From: Mesocentrotus franciscanus | Taxonomy: Eukaryota; Echinodermata; Echinoidea; Camarodonta; Strongylocentrotidae | Direction: 5' to 3' | DNA length: 64,000 nt | Assembly (NCBI GenBank): GCA_037976565.1 | Contig: CP137672.1 | Span: 37,047,829 to 37,111,828 of the forward strand | Part shown: positions 25,401 to 36,509 of the stretch, one piece after another | How positions within the stretch are numbered: position 1 is the stretch's first letter | Layout: each line of letters begins with the position of its first letter | The notes under the pieces: model-generated | Told to the model about the DNA's origin: nothing | Database searches by the model: none | What the model saw: the letters and a program-made list of their open reading frames with translations, nothing else | Made by a program: the position numbers and the translations under genes

Positions 25401-28400
25401 CTTGCTCTGACACGCTCCCATTTTTGTCTCGCCTGCGTAGCAAAAAGCAAGACATAGGCGCCGCTTTTCTGGTGGCAGTTGCGGCAGCGGCAGCGGCGGC
25501 GGCGGCGTCAACATCAAAAACTTAACCAAAGTTAATTTTTGAATTTTTGATGTAATTTTGAAAGTATAAGTTATTATTCAATGAAACTTAGACTAAAGGG
25601 TTATCAAGTATCCCCAATCATGTGAGTAGGATTTCAGGTCACTAAGTCAAGGACAAAGGTCATTTCTGGTCATCAAACTTAGACTATGTTGAGGCATCGG
25701 GTTAAGATTTTGAATTTTTATCGTAATTTTGAAAGTATACATTCCTATTCCATGAAACTTGATCATAAGGGTTATCAAGTATCACCAATCATATGACACA
25801 CATTCTAGGTCACAAAGTCAAGGTCAAAGGTCATTTTAGGTCAGTAAACTTGAATTATATTTTTCACAACTTAATATGAGAATTAATAAATCAAGTTTTT
25901 TTATTTCTTCATATTTCATGAAAGTTATCAATCTTGGTATAAACAATAATAAATAATTCTTCTGATGATTCTAAGTCAATATTCACTTCAAAATGCTGAT
26001 TAGATTTAGAGGATTTCATTTTGGGGGGCCTGCTAATGGGCCACCCTAACTATAAATATTGTCCCTACCTCAATTTTTCATCATATCGAATTGCGTAATG
26101 CAGGCGAGACCGCCTAGAGCGTTTCCCTGTTAGACTTTTTAAAGCTATATTTTTTAAGAACGTATTGGGATCTATAATGCAGGAGTCTCTTTTTAGGTTA
26201 TATGGATAAAATCATTGCATCTTTAAACCCAGCCAATAGATTGATATACCTTTTGCTGGTATGGTAAATAGAAAAGAACCTTAACTCCATGCATAGTTTA
26301 AGATCTGGGATCTGATTTTGTGGAATTAAATGATCCGGTTGTATTGAATTATTGGTTAGGAAGAAATTAGATAGAACATGCAATTGCCTTACATGTATGT
26401 TAGCTGCTGAGTTTAAATCATGGAGTTATTTCTAAAGCGTTTTAGAGACTGTTTGCCATACTTCAGCTGCATTAAACAGCGCTTTAGAGACCTTTTTGCC
26501 ATACTTCAGCTGCATTAAACAGCGTTTAGAGACCTTTTGCCATACTTTTATTTCTATAGAAATCGTCAAAATGGAAGGGGGTCATGTTCATTTTGTTGTA
26601 GTGAGATGTTTAGGGCCCTTGTTTATTTTCTAAAGGGTAATCTGCCTGTGGGACCAGCAGGTGTAGAGATATGCATAAATCCACACAATCTCTCCATTTC
26701 GACTTGCATTTGATTTTGTTAGCTGTGTTTCATCACACATTTAATGCAAGAGACATCTGTATATATGCCAATAAGAAAATTCAGGCTGAAGTCGCAAAAC
26801 AGAATTTGCAATTACTGTTTGAGTATCCTGACTATAAAGTAGAATACGATATGACAGGAAAGGAATTTTAAATGATTTTATGTATGTATAATGGTCCAGT
26901 TCTGCCCAGAATATATGCGATTCATTTCAATTCAAATGTTCCACAGAGAACTTTCATTTTCATAAACGACTCTCTATCTTAATCAGTACATTTTTATCTA
27001 AAGTGGACTTTAGGATGATAAATAATAGAAAGGAGGAAGTGAGAAAAATTACCTTCTCATAAATCATCATTAGATAATAGATATGTAATACACCTTTTCA
27101 CGGTTAAGGGCGCCATTTTAGAGGTCAGGGGTTTACGCGTATATAGCGCCCATGCAAATATGATGTGAGCGCACAGCGCATGCAGGCAGTGATGTCTTCA
27201 ATGTTTTCAGATGCCTGCGCTGTGCGCCACATCATATTTGCATGGGCGCGCTATCTTAATTACGAAACCACTGACCTCTAGAGGTCAGTGGGGTTAACAT
27301 CTTTGTTTGTTCTTAAATTTGTTCTTAAATTAAGATGGCGCCCATGTCTGCGCATGCGCACTTTTGTAACCGTGAAAAGGTGTATTAGATGGCTAAGTTG
27401 ATCATTATTGCAAATAGGAATATTATTATGAGGAAGAAGTGCATGGCAGATTGTTGAACTAAAGCTGCATGACAAACAGTTTAACAAAAATGATGATCAC
27501 TTTATACATTAAATATAATTGCAACCACTTTACCGGTATACCATAGCAATCTATAGCATTGTCATCATGAACCATTTTCAACTGATATTCAACCAGCGCA
27601 TGTATTTAGATTACCAAATAACAAGCCAGTTGTGTTTAGCATTAATCTAATGTAACCGATCATGTTTTACATATTCACATTCACATTCACAGATGAAATT
27701 TACATTCATGTAGGAATGCAAATGACAAATTTGGAAGTTTGAGGTCAGTGAAAGAAATTGGTCCATGGTCTTTTATTGTTTTGTCCATAAGTTGCATAAG
27801 TTTCTTATGTAGGAAGCTGCAATTTTTATTTTGTTGCTCTGGGCAGAATTGGATCATTACTCCCCCGTAGAGTAAAATTGTGCTAACTGTGAGTGAATAT
27901 GTACCCCATTGTAGTTTTGTACATTAATTGACATATACATCAGTGTAAAAAGTTACATACATGGTATGAAATTTCCTCCTTCCCTATTTTGTGTTTGCTT
28001 TTCATGTTCAGTTCTGTTTTTTGTCCCTTATAAATACACTGTATGATGCTGTTCATGTGCAAGGTTTTATCAGAGAAGGTGTCTGCTTTATCAGAATTAT
28101 TCACATGTTTTGTTACTATTTGTCACATTGCATTCATTTATCAAAAGAAATGATATCGGGCAACGGCACAACAGCGTCATCAGTATGTAATGTTGATGTA
28201 GGTTTGTATTTGTTCATAAAATCTTTTAGAAATTGTCCACTGCTCATCCAATCATAATTCTTATTTAAAAATATAAGGAATTTCATAATCTCAAGCTTGA
28301 ACATTTTGATGTAGATTCTTAATGCAAGCCTGACAGCCTGTCAGGTATAATGCCATGCTTGCTTTATCATTTAAAATAAAAAAGATACATTTTCTGAGAA

Positions 28401-31133
28401 ATTTAAAGATATAAATTTAGACAAAGCATGATGCAAATATCCTGATTCTTGAAGTCTGCTTGATGCATGCCAGCTAGAAACGGTGGTGGGTGGATCCTTG
28501 CTTCTTGGACAGGTGGTGTTCACATTCAACAGATGCTGACTTGCAGTTAACAACTATGAAAAACTGATTTGTCCCCATTTATGTTTCTTGAGAATGTGAC
28601 ATATTAAAGCTTAATCTAAAAGTATTCAACTTGCCCCCCCCCCCTTTCATCCTTGAGTTACAAAAAAAAAAAAAAGACATCAAATTTACAAGGGTATGAA
28701 TAATTTAGTTGTTAATTGTATCTCCAATATACTTCTGACTGCAAAAAAGAATCATTATTTGTAGTTAATGATCCAATATTCATACATCATGATTTCATGT
28801 CTTTACATATTCACAGAGAGACTGAGAATAACATCAGTAAATGCCTTGCCATGCTTCATTTGCAATTGATTTTTTAAAGTACAATTATTCATTTTTTGCT
28901 GCATCATACATACCTCCTATCACTGTAGCAATGTTTATGTCTTCACACTGTCATGGTCAGGATGAGTGGTTCTTAACCATTTTGTCCCATCAATCCCATT
29001 TGAATTTCTTGTCAGTGCACTTACATGTATTCCTAAAATGCAATCCTTGGTCAGTGCTGACTGCTTACTGCTGGTATCCCCTCCCCCACCCCTCCAAAAA
29101 CAGAAACCACTCAATGTAATCCATTGGGGGTCATGACCTCCAGAATATGACTATTATAAGCTGACTATTCAGTCATGCAAATGAAACATTTGATAGCAGA
29201 ACAATTAGAGAAGCAGATCAGTGAAAGTTTGAATGAAATCGGACAAGAAATGACAGTGTTATTTATTTGTGAAAGTTATAATCACTATACACAATGGGTA
29301 CTTCAAATTGGCTGACTCGGTAGTGTCCTCTGTTCCTACACACAAAATTACTATTAAAAATGTAAATTTTTCACAATGTATAACTCAGGAGGGTTTTTCT
29401 TTTTAGAGAACCTTTGATTTAGAGAGAGCATATAGCTCTCATTTATTTCTTCCAATATGTACAATTAAACAAAAACAAGTTAACAGTATGTCTTGCATTA
29501 TTTCATGTTTACATCAATATATTTGATAAAAGAGTACTACATACATATGAGCTAGTAATACAAAGAAATACAAAGAAACAAAAGAAAAGGGTGTCCCAAA
29601 AAAAACCTCAAGGGCTTGTTAAGAGGGGATCACCAGAGCAAAAAAGAAAGAAAAAAGAAGAAGATATATGCTGCCCACAATATATTTTGTGACTTGCCTC
29701 AAGGGAGAAGGCACTTAAAAGAAAAACATAAATTTGCTGTACATGACAAACAGGAGTGCTGTCCCAATCGCAATCCAATGACCAAATTGGTATTTGCATA
29801 GAATTAGTGATCTCATATTTCAAACACTCATAACTTTTTTATTATTGTTCCTATTTATTTCAAACTTTCACCCTTCTGTTTCTCGTATTTATCTGCGTTC
29901 ATGCAAATGAAATTGTTACGAGGGTTGGATTGCACTTTAATCTTGAGATGGTATTCATACATTGCGCTTTTATTCAGCACATATCACTTCTTGGTCTATA
30001 TATGTGGTCACATCTTACATGTACATTTGATTACATGTCTGATCAAGTAGGTGGTATCATGTATGTCATAAACATAAACTGCATGGTAACTTTATTTATG
30101 AACAGAAGTTCTTACTGGAAAGGCACTTTGCAATGCCGTTATTTTACCTCATTATAACCTCATTATAACAGGGGCTTGTTTGCTTTGCGTTTCTTAGTCT
30201 TTTAGTCATGAGAATGGGCTTTTTGTTGCTTAAATCTGTGTGTAACTGTGTTTAATGTTCAATGTGTTAAAGGTACTATGTCCCATTTGATGGGCCAAAA
30301 AAATGAAAAGGTTAAATTCCAACAGCATTTGAAAGACAATACTAATTTTTAGAACTTCCCTAAAAAAAGGGGGGCTTGAAAATGTCTTTAAGTGGGAAAA
30401 TAACGAATATTAGTTGTCGAATCGACTTAGGAGCTAGAGAGCCAGTAAGTAATAGTCTGATTTTTCAGACCATTGTACCGAATGGTCGTACGTTTTATGC
30501 TGTGCAAAGATTCAATCAGTTTAATTTGGCCATAACAAGAAGTGGGTTATTGATGTAGACAAATGCTCATGTACCCTTTACAGCTCATTTTATGTATGTT
30601 ATTACCAAAGATGAAAAAAGCCAGTCAGTCACTCAATAGTGTCTGACAGTGAAGTCTAGCAAGTAAACCGGTTTCCTTGCATAATTTGAATATTAGGACA
30701 CTGCGAAAGTTTAAATTTCACAGATAGGACATACATGACATATTCATAATTTCTGCAAAGTTCTACAGAATTTGATGTTGGCTGCAAAAGGGACATAGTA
30801 TCTTTAATTTGATAGTTTTTGGACTGAGAGCATCCACTTGTTAAAAACCTTGTATCCATAATCAAGAGTGAAATGCATTTACATGTATACTTACAAAGGC
30901 ATGGGATTGATTTCCAAGGTACAGTGTATCTTGTACACGTCTGCAAATAAACATTTTCAACTACGCTACAATTGAGATATTTGATGTACAACTAAAGAGA
31001 CTTTGATGCATACTTTTTACATTCATTTCAGTATTTCATAATGTTGTTATTTTGTTAATTTCTTGTCATGTTTCCTACAGATGAAAGATTAAAAGCCAAC
31101 CTAAGTCAAGTGCAAATTGAGGTTGTATCATAG
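12878..31133 (+). CDS. spns1: Spinster-family MFS transporter (SPNS1-like)
   Basis: Spinster proteins are 12-TM major facilitator transporters; SPNS1 exports lysophospholipids from lysosomes and SPNS2 exports sphingosine-1-phosphate. Exons are 12878-13255, 16486-16694, 17045-17196, 18528-18594, 21077-21216, 21610-21732, 22993-23188, 23578-23643, 24303-24401, 25184-25361 and 31081-31133. Phases agree throughout once a missing base near 13,141 is allowed, giving 553 residues (human SPNS1 has 528). Visible features are TM1 with NYSDRY, MFS motif [11 protein letters not shown] in exon 2, [11 protein letters not shown] in exon 3, [13 protein letters not shown] across exons 3-4, [19 protein letters not shown] in exon 7 and [12 protein letters not shown] in exon 9. 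The N-terminus carries DKRPLL, which fits an acidic dileucine lysosome-sorting motif. The C-terminus ends VQIEVVS. Which vertebrate paralog it corresponds to is not resolved. Confidence 0.93.
13497..14373. mobile_element. Non-autonomous DNA transposon with internal repeats
   Basis: Terminal inverted repeats of about 25 bp (13497-13521 and 14349-14373) differ at about one position. The outer end reads GGCCTGAATTCACAAAGG. Several internal copies of AGGTTTGTACAAACCT-like palindromes lie toward the right end. No coding region was recognised. It sits in SPNS intron 1. Confidence 0.75.
15634..15990 (+). mobile_element. tRNA-derived SINE, full length
   Basis: The head has an A box GTGGTCAAGTGGTT and a B box GGTTTGAATCC within a tRNA-like fold. 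A body of about 200 bp follows, then the tail TGTAAAGCGCTTAGA and a TAT/TTA simple repeat. The tail resembles the 3' end of the LINE relic at 19.3-19.9 kb. It is in SPNS intron 1. Confidence 0.8.
16437..16478 (+). repeat. (CT)n microsatellite serving as polypyrimidine tract
   Basis: About 40 bases of alternating CT end just before TTTCAACAG, the acceptor of SPNS exon 2. The microsatellite therefore supplies the polypyrimidine tract of this splice site. Confidence 0.85.
17300..17480 (+). repeat. Dispersed 'AAAGACCACCTGTCT' repeat
   Basis: It contains repeated GACCACCTGTCTA and AAGACCAC words and a GGTTTCTCATTGA word. A diverged relative lies in an intron at 51,910-52,100. The class is unknown. 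Confidence 0.5.
17570..17988. mobile_element. TTAA-flanked MITE, family A, copy 1
   Basis: TTAA lies at both ends (17570-17573, 17985-17988) with inverted ends AGGTAAAGACCAG and CTGGTCTTTATCT. The whole element matches 40,432-40,829 in the opposite orientation. No transposase; piggyBac-type by target site. It lies in SPNS intron 3. Confidence 0.8.
18720..19060. repeat. T-rich/A-rich low-complexity tract
   Basis: Long runs of T and A are mixed with repeated CCCGATTTT words in SPNS intron 4. Nothing coding is visible. The repeated CCGATTTT/CCCAATTTT phrase suggests a decayed simple satellite. Confidence 0.6.
19290..19860 (+). mobile_element. CR1/L2-like LINE 3' fragment
   Basis: The plus strand encodes a C-terminal RT-like stretch with the pattern [11 protein letters not shown]...[11 protein letters not shown]...[11 protein letters not shown]...GDRSF, as in CR1-clade ORF2 tails. 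A stop at about 19,631 is followed by residues fitting the continuation in another frame. The 3' end carries GTAAAGCGCATAGAG and short TA-rich repeats. It is a dead fragment in SPNS intron 4. Confidence 0.75.
21888..21978 (-). mobile_element. tRNA-like SINE head
   Basis: The minus strand shows an A box (TGGTGGTAGAGTC) and a B box (GGTTCAAGTCC) at tRNA spacing. The adjoining sequence is not a mature tRNA end. The best call is a SINE or tRNA pseudogene in SPNS intron 6. Confidence 0.55.
22007..22330 (+). mobile_element. Diverged tRNA-derived SINE
   Basis: GTGGACAAGTCACC, then GGGTTCAAATCCC, then a body with 'CATTAACATCATTGGGGATGA' type words parallels the layout of the 15.6-kb SINE (ACTAATATCCTTTGGCAAGA) but is strongly diverged. 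Confidence 0.5.
22390..22950. mobile_element. Possible DNA transposon with GCCTGAGTCGG ends
   Basis: GCCTGAGTCGGTACGG near 22,396 is mirrored by ATGACTCGGGCC near 22,940, and CGACCGTCGCCATCGGG by CGATCGGTGCAAGGTCG. The interior is AT-rich and non-coding. Short inverted ends support a MITE-like origin; the superfamily is unknown. Confidence 0.45.
25426..26110. mobile_element. DNA element with GTCTCGCCTGC ends and internal GGC repeat
   Basis: The left end is GTCTCGCCTGCGTA; the right end is the complementary AATGCAGGCGAGAC. A GCG/GGC-rich tract lies at about 25,470-25,510. Internal words of the form CAAGGTCAAAGGTCATTT occur twice. It begins 64 bp after the donor of SPNS exon 10. Confidence 0.55.
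26437..26550. repeat. Three-copy tandem repeat (42-43 bp)
   Basis: Copies start at 26437, 26479 and 26522, each opening GCGTTTTAGAGACC-like. The third copy breaks off after TTTGCCATACTT. Non-coding, in SPNS intron 10. Confidence 0.85.
27086..27387. mobile_element. MITE with perfect 21-bp terminal inverted repeats
   Basis: Ends 27086-27106 and 27367-27387 are perfect inverted repeats starting TAATACACCTTTTCACGG. The outermost TA may be the target duplication, as in Tc1/mariner-type elements. The interior holds a second large inverted repeat around GCGCCCATGCAAATATGATG and a palindrome CCACTGACCTCTAGAGGTCAG. Confidence 0.8.
30267..30807. mobile_element. TTAA-flanked MITE, family B, copy 2 (interrupted)
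   Basis: TTAA lies at 30267-30270 and 30804-30807. Positions 30267-30526 and 30753-30807 match the 10.6-10.9 kb copy in reverse. The 226 bp between them (30527-30752) is absent from that copy and looks like a later insertion. It lies in SPNS intron 10. Confidence 0.7.
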
Positions 31134-31285
31134 GGGAAGTCCCTACCGTGAGAATGACGACGCCCTACTCTGGAAAGCTCCCATTCAACAGGATTTATAT
31201 TAGGTTACATCACAGGGGAAGTCCCTACTATGATTAGGACCACACCCTATCATGTGAAACTCCCAAACCAATAAGATTTACTCTG
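31115..31285 (+). repeat. Imperfect ~82-bp tandem duplication across SPNS stop codon
   Basis: GGTTGTATCATAGGGGAAG at about 31,121 is echoed by GGTTACATCACAGGGGAAG at about 31,203, followed by GTCCCTAC and further matching words. The first unit contains the end of the coding sequence and the TAG stop. Confidence 0.7.
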
Positions 31286-32109
31286 AACCTCACCACGCAC
31301 TAAAGCCTCCAAAATTATGACCAAACTTTTGAATTACAATTATTGTTAGATGAGAAGATAAATATTCCTTATTGTGGATCAGAAAATGCAAATGAATTGT
31401 AGAATACAAATGAACCAAATAGGAAGAAAGAAGTCTAATCAATTTTTAAATAGTGACAGTGGTGGATGTTGTCTAAATTTACAATTTTATAAGACCAGGT
31501 GGATCCTGGTTTTACTCTCCTCAAACTTGGTTGCAGTCCAATTGAATTATGTGAGTTGGGATATGGTCTACTGTGGTGTCTTCAATTCAAATGCTACATG
31601 TACAAATTCATTTGACTTGCATGAGAAAAGCACATTTGTTTAAGATTGAACTGGAAAGTGGGAATGATGTGATTTAGAGGTATACTAATCATACCTTTTC
31701 ATGACGGATTTTATCATTTAACTCTCTTCAAAATCCTGATGTGTCATTCCTTCAAGACAAGTGTGAAAACTAGGGTCATGTTTTCTAGAATCTGGCATGA
31801 TGTCACTTTCTTTCCCAGTTACATATTGAAATAAGCTTTCAGAATACATCCATAGATTGTACGTCAGAATAGTGTGCATGTTTGATGAAATGTGCGAAAG
31901 TATATTAAACTAGAATTAATTATTATGACCAATAGCTTCATGTTTGATACAGAAAATGATAATGATTAAAGACCATCAAAACTAACTTTAAATGGGATCT
32001 AATGTATGTCTTAATTTCAATAATTGCCTAGATTGAAATGGGATCTAATGTATGTTTTTATTTCAATAATTGCCTGGATTAAAATGGATATATATGTGAT
32101 ACTAACACT

Positions 32110-32480
32110 GCCTAGCAGGGATCTGTTTATTTAATAATAATAATATGAACACTTATAATGCGCCAGTATCCTTCACAATAGTGATGCTCATGGCACAGTA
32201 GAAAATAGAGTAGAAATAGTCACATAAACATGAACATGAGTTCAAACATTAAACATTGAATCATATGATACACTACACTTAATACTTGGCAGTATGCGAT
32301 AACTTGACAGTATGCAACATTGAACGTGACAGATTACGAATAGATTGTGGCAGTTTGTTCCGAAGTAATGGACCGGCATGTGAAAAATCCCTATCCCCCC
32401 AAGAATTTTGAGTTTGTGGTACAACCAATAAAGATGAATTTGATGATCTGAGATGTCTAGAAGGATTGTATAGGTTAATT
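32110..32480 (-). mobile_element. CR1-like LINE C-terminal fragment
   Basis: The minus strand reads YNPSRHLRSSNSSLLVVP, then GDRDFSHAGPLLRNKLPQSI. This matches the usual LRSS...L.VP...GDR.FS...P.LWN.LP pattern of CR1/L2-like ORF2 tails. It is followed by GCGC and ATTATTATTA words near 32,110-32,165, as expected for a LINE 3' end. Confidence 0.7.
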
Positions 32481-32843
32481 AAACTACCATTATACTGAGG
32501 GACAGACCCTCAGTGTACATTAGTTGAGGGAGAAATGTATGGATGTACTTTCAGTTTCATTATCTTAAAGCCTTTCTGCCCTTTTTTTTTTGGGGGGGGG
32601 GAGGATGGGAAGGTATTTCTATTAGACTCTGAACAGAATAAATATGTATCTTTAATACATGTATATCTAAAATTACCATAAGTGTACGTACCTGGCACTT
32701 CAGTTTTGAGAGAGAAATTATGCACCCTGTGTTAAAGTTCCTCTATTGTCTTGCTGGCTGACTCAAGCAGTTGAGACTTATTATTGTTATAGCTCCCAAA
32801 GTGTCAAATAATACATTTCACAAATGATGAAAAAACACTAATA

Positions 32844-32905
32844 TGCCCATTCTGTGTTGATGCCTATTCTGTGTTGATGCCTATTCTGTGTTGATGCCCA
32901 TTCAA
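32844..32905. repeat. Tandem 21-bp repeat, about 3 copies
   Basis: The unit is TATTCTGTGTTGATGCC, repeated with small changes. It is a short simple tandem array in the SPNS 3' flank. Confidence 0.9.
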
Positions 32906-34532
32906 GTTTTGATAATGTAATACTTTCTTTCCAGGGTTCTTATTGAAAATAAGTTTGAACCAGAGAAGTTTAATCCAAAGAAAAAATGTGGGTAGTTCAT
33001 TTTAATCAGAGGAACTATATACATGTAAGTAGTTCTTTGGGTCGTTTATTGCCCTGGGCTCTTGTGTTTATTTAAGATTGATGATAATGCAGTATGGTTT
33101 GGCAGTATGCAAGTTTTTGTTTTTTGAAATGGAGATTTCATTCAGCTCGTCAAGAACAGTAATATTCCCCTAATGTTGATTTTGTTTTAAATCACTTTAC
33201 TTCTGAAATTATCTGAAATACACTATATAAATGCATTATGTTGTAATGTGCTATTTTGATTCAATACTGTATTTGTAGTGTTATCCATTACATAAACTGA
33301 TGCTTTATGTTCCCCTAGATAAAAGCTTGTACATTTATTTAAAAAATGCTCTTTATTTTCTTTTTGAATGATCTGAAAATACAGATTAAAAAAAATAATG
33401 CCTTACCACTACTTTGATGTCTGATTTTGTGGTCCTTAGTCCAAGTTTTTTTAAATTAATACTTTACCTTTAGTTTTATTCATTATGCAAACCCAGAATA
33501 CACAGAATATTCCTGGTTTCTGGAAATATTTCAAACAATTGTGCTTAAAAAGAACATGTGAAAATATTGATTGAATGTACATTTCACACACTCATATCCA
33601 TATATTTTATGTTAAAGTGCAAATAGTATGTAAAGTTTGGATATTAAACATTTTGTAAAAGGGCATTGGTGGAATTGAATTTTAGTTATCGCTGACAGAC
33701 CCTCTTTTCTTTTTGTTTTTGCCAGAATTGTATGTAGGCTGAGTGAAATGCCAGTCATGAAAGAGGCTGTGATTCATATTTTAAAGGGTCCAAATTTAGT
33801 TTGTTTATTCCTTCTTTTTTTCTTAAATGATTCCTGCAAAATTGACAGTTTTAGTATTTCCATTATTCATCTTACATTAGTAGCTATGTCCTATTTCATG
33901 TGTTATCCCCCCCCCCCTCAAAAAAAAAATGAAAAGATTTATTTTTTTAGCTTTGAAATGTTGAGCTATTTGACTGTTTAAATTATTTTGTGTTTTATGC
34001 AACAGCTTGTGTGTCATTCAACTCTCAAATGAGACTTGGAACTATTTTATGTTGGAGGATGTCAAAAACCAGGAAGGAAAATAGGTTGCAAATATTATTA
34101 TAGTCATAAATTTGAAAAATTTATAATTAATTCACCTTTATTTTTCTCCAATCCAATCGTTTATGATCCCCAAAGCATTGCCTGGCCTAGCATTGCCTGG
34201 TTTAACCATGAGCAGGTAGATAGAATGTAAATGATTTCTGAAAGAACATGATTACCAATTGTGATATTACTCAAGAATGAATTTATGTATGCATGTAATC
34301 TGGATTTATATAAAATGAAAAAAGAGATTGTAATTTATGAGGTTACTTGGAATATTTTAAGAGGCTATTTGTTCAAGCACATTGAAAAAGAGAAAAAGGT
34401 GCAATCTCATAGAAAATATGCTTCTCAATCTATACATTCTTCTTTCTGTACGATATAAATCTCTTGATATAAATCAATAATTCTAAATAATTTTATTTCT
34501 ACTTATGTTCTCCCTTTTCCTCCATGCTCATT

Positions 34533-34634
34533 CTGTCTCTCTCTCTCTCTCTCTCCTCTCCATAGTTTCTCTGCCTTTGTCTTTGACATTTGTTGGTCTC
34601 TTTTATCTTGCTCTTTCTCTCTATCTCTCTTCCC

Positions 34635-34666
<32 letters not shown>

Positions 34667-35305
34667 CCCCTCTCTCTGTGTCTCTCTTTCTCCCCTCTCT
34701 CTCTATCTCTTTCTCCCCTCTCTCTCTGTCTCTTTCTCCCCTCTCTCTCTCTTTCTCCCTCTCTCTCTGTCTTTCTTTCTCCCCTCTCTCTATCTCTCTT
34801 TCTCCCTCTGTCTTTCTTTCTCCCCTCTCTCCCTCTCTCTCTCTCCCTCTCTCTATCTCTCTTCTCCCTCTCTCTCCCTCTCTCTCTCTCTCTTTTCTCC
34901 CCCTCTCTCTCTGTCTCTCTCCCCCTCTCTCTCTATCTCTTTCTCCCCCTCTCTCTCTCTGTCTCTCTTTCTCCCCTCTCTCTATCTCTCTTTCTCCCCT
35001 CTCTCTCTCTCTCTCGTTCTCCCCCTCTCTGTCTCTCTTTCTCCCCTCTCTATCTCTCTTTCTCCCCCTCTCTCTCTATCTCTCCCCTCTCTCTATCTCT
35101 CTTCCCTCTCTCTCTGTCTCTCTTCCCCCTCTCTCTCTATCTTTCTTCCCTCTCTCTCTATCTCTCTTCCCTCCCTCTCTCTATCTCTTTCTCCCCCTCT
35201 CTCTATCTCTCTTTCTCCCCTCTCTCTCTATCTCTCTTCTCCCCCTCTCTATCTATCTCTCTTCCCCCCCTCTCTCTGCATCTCTGTGTACCTCTCTCTA
35301 TTTCT
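34533..35305 (+). repeat. CT-rich polypyrimidine microsatellite (~770 bp)
   Basis: The tract is almost purely pyrimidine on the plus strand, built from CTCT, TTTCTCCCC and TATCTCT words. It creates long open frames in all three plus frames made of Ser, Leu and Pro, which are composition artefacts. Such mirror-like tracts can form triplex DNA. Confidence 0.95.
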
Positions 35306-35933
35306 TGCCCCAACTCTCTGAGTTTTCAATAACAAACAAAAACACTCAGCAAGATGTCTAAAGTCTGTTTAAAAGTAGTAAAGAAATCTGATTTTATTTC
35401 TCAAAGAACTTGTCACATATTATATATCATTGTTCATGTCTAGTATACATGTAGTCAATTTTCATAATACATTTCTGATAATCTTTATTTTATACATATT
35501 CATGGAAATTATTTCTTGAACAAATGGCCATTTCTTTCTATTTGTGAGAAAATGTATAGATATAAATGTTAAATGTTAAATTGTTCTCATGGAATAAATA
35601 TTGCTAATTTTTGTAACCTGGACACGATTGAATAAAGTGAATTTTTGAAACATTGGTTATGTTATCCATTATTTTCATGCGTCAAATCGGGAGTAATGAA
35701 CTTAAAAATGACCAATTTGCTGTATTTCAAGTGTTGCAACAGATCATACGATTTTAAAGTACCGGTAAAATCTATCACTTCAAAGAAATAGTAGCCTACA
35801 TGTCCCTTTTATGCATTACATCACCAGTAGTTTAGGAAATAATCTTCATTATAACCCTTTCTAAGAAATAGGCTAGAAAGTGCGCAAAAATCAAACTAAT
35901 AAGTGATAACTGACAAGATTTAAAAGAGATCTG

Positions 35934-36061
35934 GGCCCCATTTCACAAAACTTGTAATCAGTGACAAATGACAGTTTTTGTTATAAGCTAGTGAAATCCT
36001 TGCTTCTGATTGGTTATCAGCAGATTTTTCATTGCAAAAAGGCTTTGTGAAACGGGTCCCT
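35934..36061. mobile_element. Short palindromic MITE (GGGCCCC..TTTCACAAA ends)
   Basis: Left GGGCCCCATTTCACAAA and right TTTGTGAAACGGGTCCC are inverted repeats around about 95 bp. Related ends occur near 38,921 and 56,606. No coding capacity. Confidence 0.65.
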
Positions 36062-36509
36062 GGTTGTGTCTAGGCAGAATAAATGCGGAGTTGTATCACA
36101 ATAAAATGTTCAAGGTCATGCAAAAAAAGTGAAGTTTTACCTGAAACATGTTTTTGTGAAACAGACTTAAAATAGTACTAATATGTACGAACTCATCTCA
36201 GTTTTATTTACTCTTGTGAAAAAAAACAATATATTCTATGTTAAGTCAGCAGAGATTGCAAACTAGCTGAACATAAGTTTTATTCAAGCTGACCACCATA
36301 ACAGGGTGTAAAAAAAAATCCACACCATACTAAAAACACACACAAAACACTTTCAACATTTAGAATTTTAAACAGCTACTGTTCATAAAAACACACACTC
36401 AATATTGCAGCAGATATTTCAAGGTATTCATAAGTACTTGACACTTGACATAAGATATGACAAATAGAACTGGATGGCAGAGAAAAAAAGAAAAAAACCT
36501 TCAAGAGAT

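Larger units (their letters stand above)
31134..36509. other. Convergent spacer / SPNS 3' side
   Basis: No further gene was recognised between the SPNS stop and the TBCCD1 stop. Candidate plus-strand polyadenylation signals AATAAA lie at 35593 and 35631, which would give a 3' UTR of about 4.5 kb; earlier sites cannot be excluded. Contents include a 51-bp duplication at 31,985-32,080, a LINE fragment, a 21-bp triplet repeat, a CT tract and a MITE-like palindrome near 36 kb. Confidence 0.5.

Noticed and set aside
26437..26550. CRISPR-like array
   Set aside because: Only three adjacent copies without spacers, in an intron of an animal gene.
33748..34458. Small plus-strand frames after SPNS
   Set aside because: AT-rich, no motif, no splice context; likely chance frames in the 3' flank.
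34505..35332. Long open frames (over 220 codons) in three plus frames
   Set aside because: They are Ser/Leu/Pro strings produced by the CT-rich microsatellite in every frame, with no codon bias or domain.
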